Source: REEB95 sp963785735 (GTDB lineage: Bacteria > Pseudomonadota > Alphaproteobacteria > ATCC43930 > CGMCC-115725). From it: a stretch of DNA of 64,000 nt. The notes under the pieces are model-generated. The model was not told where the DNA came from. It ran no database searches and saw only the letters and a program-made list of their open reading frames with translations. The stretch covers positions 1-64,000 of the forward strand of contig CAWAWJ010000001.1 in the NCBI GenBank assembly GCA_963785735.1. The letters are read 5' to 3'. Both the position numbers and the translations under genes were made by a program. Positions 60,168 through 64,000 of the stretch are shown here, piece after piece (position 1 is the first letter of the stretch; each line of letters begins with the position of its first letter).

Positions 60168-60566
60168 ATGCAAAAAGAGATCGGGCGTGTACTCGGTGGC
60201 GCGGCATTGCTTTTGATAATCGGTTCAACAGCCGCGACCGCAGACGAATGGAAAACTTGTGCGAACCTGGGCATGAGCCCGTATCCGACCGACGTTGCCA
60301 TTGCGGCATGCACACGCCAAATTACGTCCAACGAATTTAAGGGCGAAGAACTCGGAGATCTCTATTCCAACCGCGGCTTCCAATACTACAACGCAGGCCA
60401 GTATAACCTCGCCATCCAGGACTTCGACCAAGCAATCCGGCTCAACCCGGAAGACGCCTGGTCCTTTTACAATCGTGGTCAGGCGAAACAGAAAATGGGC
60501 GACGCCGCCGGCGGCAATGCCGACATCAACAAGGCGTTGCAACTGCGGCCGGACATCGGGAAATAA
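60168..60566 (+). CDS. Exported small TPR protein
   Basis: 132 aa. Signal peptide MQKEIGRVLGGAALLLIIGS...ATADE, then two to three TPRs (LGDLYSNRGFQYYNAGQYNLAIQDFDQAIRLNP; AWSFYNRGQAKQKMGDAAGG). Two Cys (KTCAN and AACTR) may pair. GGGGGAAATA precedes the start. Convergent with TPR-CHAT 3, 117 nt away, so a functional tie is possible. Confidence 0.82.
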   Translation: MQKEIGRVLGGAALLLIIGSTAATADEWKTCANLGMSPYPTDVAIAACTRQITSNEFKGEELGDLYSNRGFQYYNAGQYNLAIQDFDQAIRLNPEDAWSFYNRGQAKQKMGDAAGGNADINKALQLRPDIGK

Positions 60567-60644
60567 GTAAGTCCCCTACGTTCCTTCCTCGGCATCAGCG
60601 CCATCCGCCCTATCGCCAAATCAACGACCGCGCCGGGGTTCAGG

Positions 60645-60677
60645 CGGTCTTGGTCTTGGCCTGGGCCGGGCTGTCGC
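60645..60677. repeat. Partial repeat copy B near TPR-CHAT 3
   Basis: Shares the core CCTGGGCCGGGCTGTC with copies A and C and, with A, the preceding GGTTCAGGCGGT; it carries a 6-bp TCTTGG duplication. On the minus strand it would encode DSPAQAKTKTA. It follows the TPR-CHAT 3 stop directly. Confidence 0.7.
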
Positions 60678-60683
60678 TGCCCG

Positions 60684-63362
60684 TCATTTCGGGCTAGCGC
60701 CGCCTTCACCCACCACGACGAAGGGGGCCCAGAACAGCGGATGGGCATAGACGGGGTTGTTCATGAGCGCGAGCTCGGCTTGGCGCAACGCTTCGGCGTG
60801 GCCGACGCCCGCCGCCGTCTCGATCTGCATATTCTTCATGAGCGCCGTCGTGGCGGTCGATTCAACCGACCAGTTCGATACCACCAGGGTCCGCGCGCCG
60901 GCATAGAGGAAGGCCTTGGCGAGGCCCGAGAAGCCTTCGGCGCCGGGTGTTCCATCCGGCCCGGCGGTGTTACAGGCCGAGAGAATGACGAGATCGGCGT
61001 TGAGATTGAGGAGCGCGATCTGGCTCGCCTTCAGAACGCCGTCATTCTCCTCCGTGGGCTCTTCGGGCGGGGTCATGTTCCCGGGCGGGGTCATGACCAG
61101 TCCCGGCTCGGCGGCGCCGACATCCCCCGCCAAGAGCCCATGGGTGGCGAAGGCGATGACGCGGCGGCTCTTGAGATCGGCATGCATCACCGCGGTCACG
61201 GTGGCGGCCGGCCCGAGCAGAAGCGAATCGGGGCCGGCCTTGAGGAACTCCGCCTCGGCATTGAGTTCATCCGCGGTCTCGGGCAGGGCCGGCAGGTCGC
61301 GCAACGCCGCTTGATCGACGCCGGCGCCGCGATAGACCGAGCGCAGCTCGACCCCCCGCGCCAGCACCGGCACGCCGCGATTGCCGTCCGTCGGCGGCTT
61401 CAACACCGGATTGCCGATGCCCATGAAGGGCTTGGTCGCGCGTGAATCCCTTGCGAATAATTTCAGCGCCTTCAAGGAGGAGACCGAGGGCAGAACGCTC
61501 ACGGCATAGTTCTTGACCAGCCACGCCGCGCCGATCAGATCCGATCCCGCGAGCTGGCTGGATGCCGGCTTCTCGGTCAGCAACACACCCAAGGGCAGGC
61601 TCTCCAGCGCGCCATCGGTCACGACAAAGAGCTGCCTCACGCCCTTGAGCCGCGCTTCGGCCGGGGCGAGAAGCTGCTGATAGAGCGTGTAGGCCGTGCC
61701 GGCCTCAAAGGGCGGGATCGCAGGCGCGGGCTGCAAGCCGATCAGCCGCCTCATCCCGTTCCAGAGCCAGGCCACGCTCCACTTCCGGGGCTCGAACCGG
61801 TCCGGATCGAGGCTGGAGCGCAGTTGCTTGACCGCGGCCGACATGGTCTCCGCATTGACGGGCGCGATGTAGGGTTCGTAGGAGCCGTGCGTCACCACCG
61901 CGACATAGCTTTCCTTCGACCCCATGGCGAACACGACCAGCGCCTGGTCCAGGGCCAGCAGCCTCTGCACCTCCACGATGGCGATGGGCTTGGGATTGAC
62001 CAGTTCCGCGTATCGCGGCGGCATCTGGGCGTCGAGCTTTTTGAGCGTCCCGCGCAGGCTCCCATCCTCGGCACGGAGCGCCGCCTCGGCCTTGGCGTCG
62101 CGTCGGGTGGATGGCTCACTTAGAGTCTTGAGGATTGCCGCCTCGGTGACGTCTAACTGGTTCTGCGCGTCCTGCCGGTCTCGCACCAGCCTGGCGAGCG
62201 CGCCGTTGCCAAGAGCGAAACGCGCCGACATATGCGAGACCGCCGCCGCCGTGTCCGAAGCCTTGGACCATTGCAGCGCCTCGAACCCATCCTCAATCAA
62301 ATGCGGGCTATCCTTGTCTCCCATGGAGACGAGATGCGTCGTGACGGACATCTCATCGAGAAAAATGTACCGCCAGTTGCGCAGCGTGGTTTGCGCGACT
62401 TCTCTTTTCTTTTTAATACTCGCGGCCTGGCGCGACACGATATCAGCGGCGCGGCGTATCAAGGGAAGCGCTTCGGTATAACGGCCCTGATCCTTATAGT
62501 CCAAGGCCAGCCCATCGAGGCTCTGGGCGACATAGGGAGAATTGGGCCCGAGCGACTTCTCGTTGATCGCCAGCGCGCGCCTAGCGAGAGGCTCGGCTTC
62601 GGCGTAGCGGCCTTGCCCGCGATAGAACGCGGCCAAGCTGTCGAGATCGGTGGCGAGATCGGGGGCATCCGGGGGGAGCGCCTTTTCGTCGATTTGCAGC
62701 GCGCGCTTATAGAGCGGCTCGGCCTCGGCATAGCGGCCTAGTCTCAGATAGTCGGAGGCGAGATCGCCGAGGGACGCGGCAACTTCGGGATCATCGGGAC
62801 CGTACGCCTTTTCGGCCATTGCCAGAGCGCGCTTGTCGAGCGGCACGGCTTCGGCATTACGGCCCTGGATTTCATATATTTCGGCCAGTCTTTTGAGATC
62901 GGTGGCGAGGCTGCGATCGTCTGGACCGAGCGCCTTCTCATTGATTGTCAGCGCGCGCTTATAGACATCTTCGGCTTCGGCATAACGGTGTTGATCTAAA
63001 TAGTTCAAGCCAAGGCTTTCGAGACTCTCCGTGGATTTTGAATCCGCGGAGCCTGACAATTTTTCGGTGATTGTCAGCGCGCGCTGAAAGAGCGGCGCGG
63101 CTTTGTCTCTCAGGCCCTCCATGTTATAGAGCGTACCCAGGTCGGTGAGACTGCTGGCGTAATAGATGCTATCCACGCCGTATTCGGCCTGCTCCAGATC
63201 GAGGGCTTTCTTGATCCAGGGTTCGGCTTCGACGAATTTTCCAGCAGCCAAGAGGGCAAGATATTTCTGCCGTGCCTCCTTGAGCGCATCGGATTGTGCG
63301 AAGGCGGGCGCGGCGGCGCAAAGGACAGCCAAGAGAGGCAGCATGAACAGAAACCGGCGCAT
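60684..63362 (-). CDS. Exported TPR-CHAT protease-like protein 3
   Basis: 892 aa. Signal peptide MRRFLFMLPLLAVLCAAAPAFAQ, nearly the same as in protein 1. Six 42-residue TPRs (about residues 60-320, e.g. RYAEAEPLYKRALQIDEKAL) are followed by a linker with KASDTAAAVSHMSARFA, also shared with protein 1, and a CHAT domain with His741 (ATHGLLAGDV) and Cys797 (LSACNTAGPDG). ATG 63362 was chosen since it begins the signal peptide after GGGGGA. It lies within the region bounded by 43-bp direct repeats, and is a paralogue of 1849-4578. Confidence 0.9.
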   Translation of the reverse strand: MRRFLFMLPLLAVLCAAAPAFAQSDALKEARQKYLALLAAGKFVEAEPWIKKALDLEQAEYGVDSIYYASSLTDLGTLYNMEGLRDKAAPLFQRALTITEKLSGSADSKSTESLESLGLNYLDQHRYAEAEDVYKRALTINEKALGPDDRSLATDLKRLAEIYEIQGRNAEAVPLDKRALAMAEKAYGPDDPEVAASLGDLASDYLRLGRYAEAEPLYKRALQIDEKALPPDAPDLATDLDSLAAFYRGQGRYAEAEPLARRALAINEKSLGPNSPYVAQSLDGLALDYKDQGRYTEALPLIRRAADIVSRQAASIKKKREVAQTTLRNWRYIFLDEMSVTTHLVSMGDKDSPHLIEDGFEALQWSKASDTAAAVSHMSARFALGNGALARLVRDRQDAQNQLDVTEAAILKTLSEPSTRRDAKAEAALRAEDGSLRGTLKKLDAQMPPRYAELVNPKPIAIVEVQRLLALDQALVVFAMGSKESYVAVVTHGSYEPYIAPVNAETMSAAVKQLRSSLDPDRFEPRKWSVAWLWNGMRRLIGLQPAPAIPPFEAGTAYTLYQQLLAPAEARLKGVRQLFVVTDGALESLPLGVLLTEKPASSQLAGSDLIGAAWLVKNYAVSVLPSVSSLKALKLFARDSRATKPFMGIGNPVLKPPTDGNRGVPVLARGVELRSVYRGAGVDQAALRDLPALPETADELNAEAEFLKAGPDSLLLGPAATVTAVMHADLKSRRVIAFATHGLLAGDVGAAEPGLVMTPPGNMTPPEEPTEENDGVLKASQIALLNLNADLVILSACNTAGPDGTPGAEGFSGLAKAFLYAGARTLVVSNWSVESTATTALMKNMQIETAAGVGHAEALRQAELALMNNPVYAHPLFWAPFVVVGEGGASPK

Positions 63363-63483
63363 GCTTCCCCCGAAAGCGCGGTTAAACAATAATTTTAGCA
63401 CAAGCCGCTACGGTCGCGATATCCGTCTACGCCATTCGCAGTGACTGGGTGTGACCACTGTGCGCATTGCCCCCAATGCTGAA

Positions 63484-64000
63484 CTATGCGGTCTTGGCCT
63501 GGGCCGGGCTGTCGATGAACTGGGTGTTGTAAAGCTCGGCGAAGACGCCGCGCTTGGCCATCAATTCGGTGAAGCTGCCGCGCTCGGCGATCTCGCCATG
63601 TTTCAGCACCAGGATCAGATCGGCGTTGCGCACGGTTGAAAGCCGGTGCGCGATGATGAAGGTGGTGCGTCCTTTCGTCAGCCGGTTGATGCCTTCCATC
63701 ACGAAGGCTTCGGTCTCGACATCCAAGGCCGAGGTCGGCTCGTCCAGCACCAGGATGGGGCTGTCGCGCAAAATGGCGCGGGCGATGGTGAGGCGCTGCT
63801 TTTCCCCTTCCGAGAGATTGACGGAATCGCCCAGCACGGTGTCGTAGCCCTGGGGCAGCGAGACGATGAGGTCGTGGATGCGCGCGAGCTTGGCCGCCTC
63901 TTTGATCTCGTCATCCGTGGCATTGGGACGTCCATAGGCGATGTTGTCCTTGACCGGCATCGGGAAGACCAAGGGCGGCTGCAACACCATGGCGATCTGG
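63484..64000 (-). CDS. ABC exporter ATPase domain, C-terminal part (5' end outside window)
   Basis: The frame runs in from the window edge and ends at TAA-equivalent stop 63484. The visible 171 residues are the end of an exporter-type nucleotide-binding domain: Q-loop VLQPPLVFP, KDNIAYGRP, signature LSEGEKQRLTIARAI, Walker B ILVLDEPTSALD and switch IAHRLSTVRNAD. In whole proteins this follows a six-helix membrane domain. Its last codons (QFIDSPAQAKTA) form repeat copy C. Confidence 0.92.
   Translation of the reverse strand, partial: QIAMVLQPPLVFPMPVKDNIAYGRPNATDDEIKEAAKLARIHDLIVSLPQGYDTVLGDSVNLSEGEKQRLTIARAILRDSPILVLDEPTSALDVETEAFVMEGINRLTKGRTTFIIAHRLSTVRNADLILVLKHGEIAERGSFTELMAKRGVFAELYNTQFIDSPAQAKTA
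63488..63530. repeat. 43-bp direct repeat, copy C (right edge of island)
   Basis: 40 of 43 positions identical to copy A at 58184-58226, same direction, 5304 bp apart. It is the native 3' coding end of the ABC exporter gene, suggesting this was the original site and A the duplicate. Confidence 0.8.

Overview
The window looks like chromosome from a GC-rich alphaproteobacterium. Reasons: strong GC bias with C/G-ending codons throughout, the housekeeping run ppx/gppA-rlmE-guaB-rsmB-guaA, a CCA-encoding tRNA-Gln, and a large acyl-CoA and branched-chain-type (Liv) ABC transporter catabolic repertoire. I cannot place it below class; Rhodospirillales/Hyphomicrobiales-like is a guess.

Layout. 0-1.8 kb: 3' part of a CaiB-type CoA-transferase, divergent from a D-2-hydroxyacid dehydrogenase. 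1.8-9.9 kb: a secreted TPR-CHAT protease cluster: TPR-CHAT protein 1, a small secreted Cys-containing protein, and, on the other strand, TPR-CHAT protein 2 followed by a lipoprotein. 10-15.5 kb: periplasmic PLD-type nuclease, NAD-malic enzyme, Na/Pi cotransporter, DUF3750 lipoprotein. 15.7-24.1 kb: one operon with an acyl-CoA synthetase, a complete Liv-type importer and a PaaK-like ligase. 24.1-27.6 kb: valine-type degradation pair (mmsB and an isobutyryl-CoA-dehydrogenase-like gene) and fumC.

27.7-31.9 kb: a 4.15-kb IS1595-family mobile element, visibly AT-richer than its surroundings. It has 34-bp terminal inverted repeats (33/34) and an 8-bp target duplication, and it abuts the 3' CCA of tRNA-Gln. 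It carries an intact-looking transposase, mostly decayed passenger genes, a repeated palindromic operator and a candidate pseudoknotted tRNA-like RNA.

32-38.3 kb: housekeeping operon ending in guaB-rsmB-guaA. 38.4-48.6 kb: exported isochorismatase-like protein with a clear terminator, an aldolase/acyl-CoA dehydrogenase/crotonase group, a second Liv cassette without a binding protein, and several NAD oxidoreductases plus a cyclase-family hydrolase. 48.7-58.2 kb: msrA; an overlapping operon of CaiB, crotonase, exported spermidine-synthase-like protein, membrane protein and M28/glutaminyl-cyclase-like peptidase; DedA, an FlhF-like GTPase, an MFS transporter and TerC. 58.2-63.5 kb: an apparent 5.3-kb island bounded by 43-bp direct repeats, with a GT-C-like membrane protein, small exported proteins and TPR-CHAT protein 3, a close relative of protein 1. 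The window ends inside an ABC exporter gene.

The least ordinary content is the set of three exported TPR-CHAT proteins with shared promoter-like elements and exported partners, and the IS1595-type element with its operator palindromes and structured RNA. Catabolic modules fit together as uptake (two Liv systems), CoA activation (two ligases, two CoA-transferases) and beta-oxidation-like steps (two acyl-CoA dehydrogenases, two crotonases, dehydrogenases).
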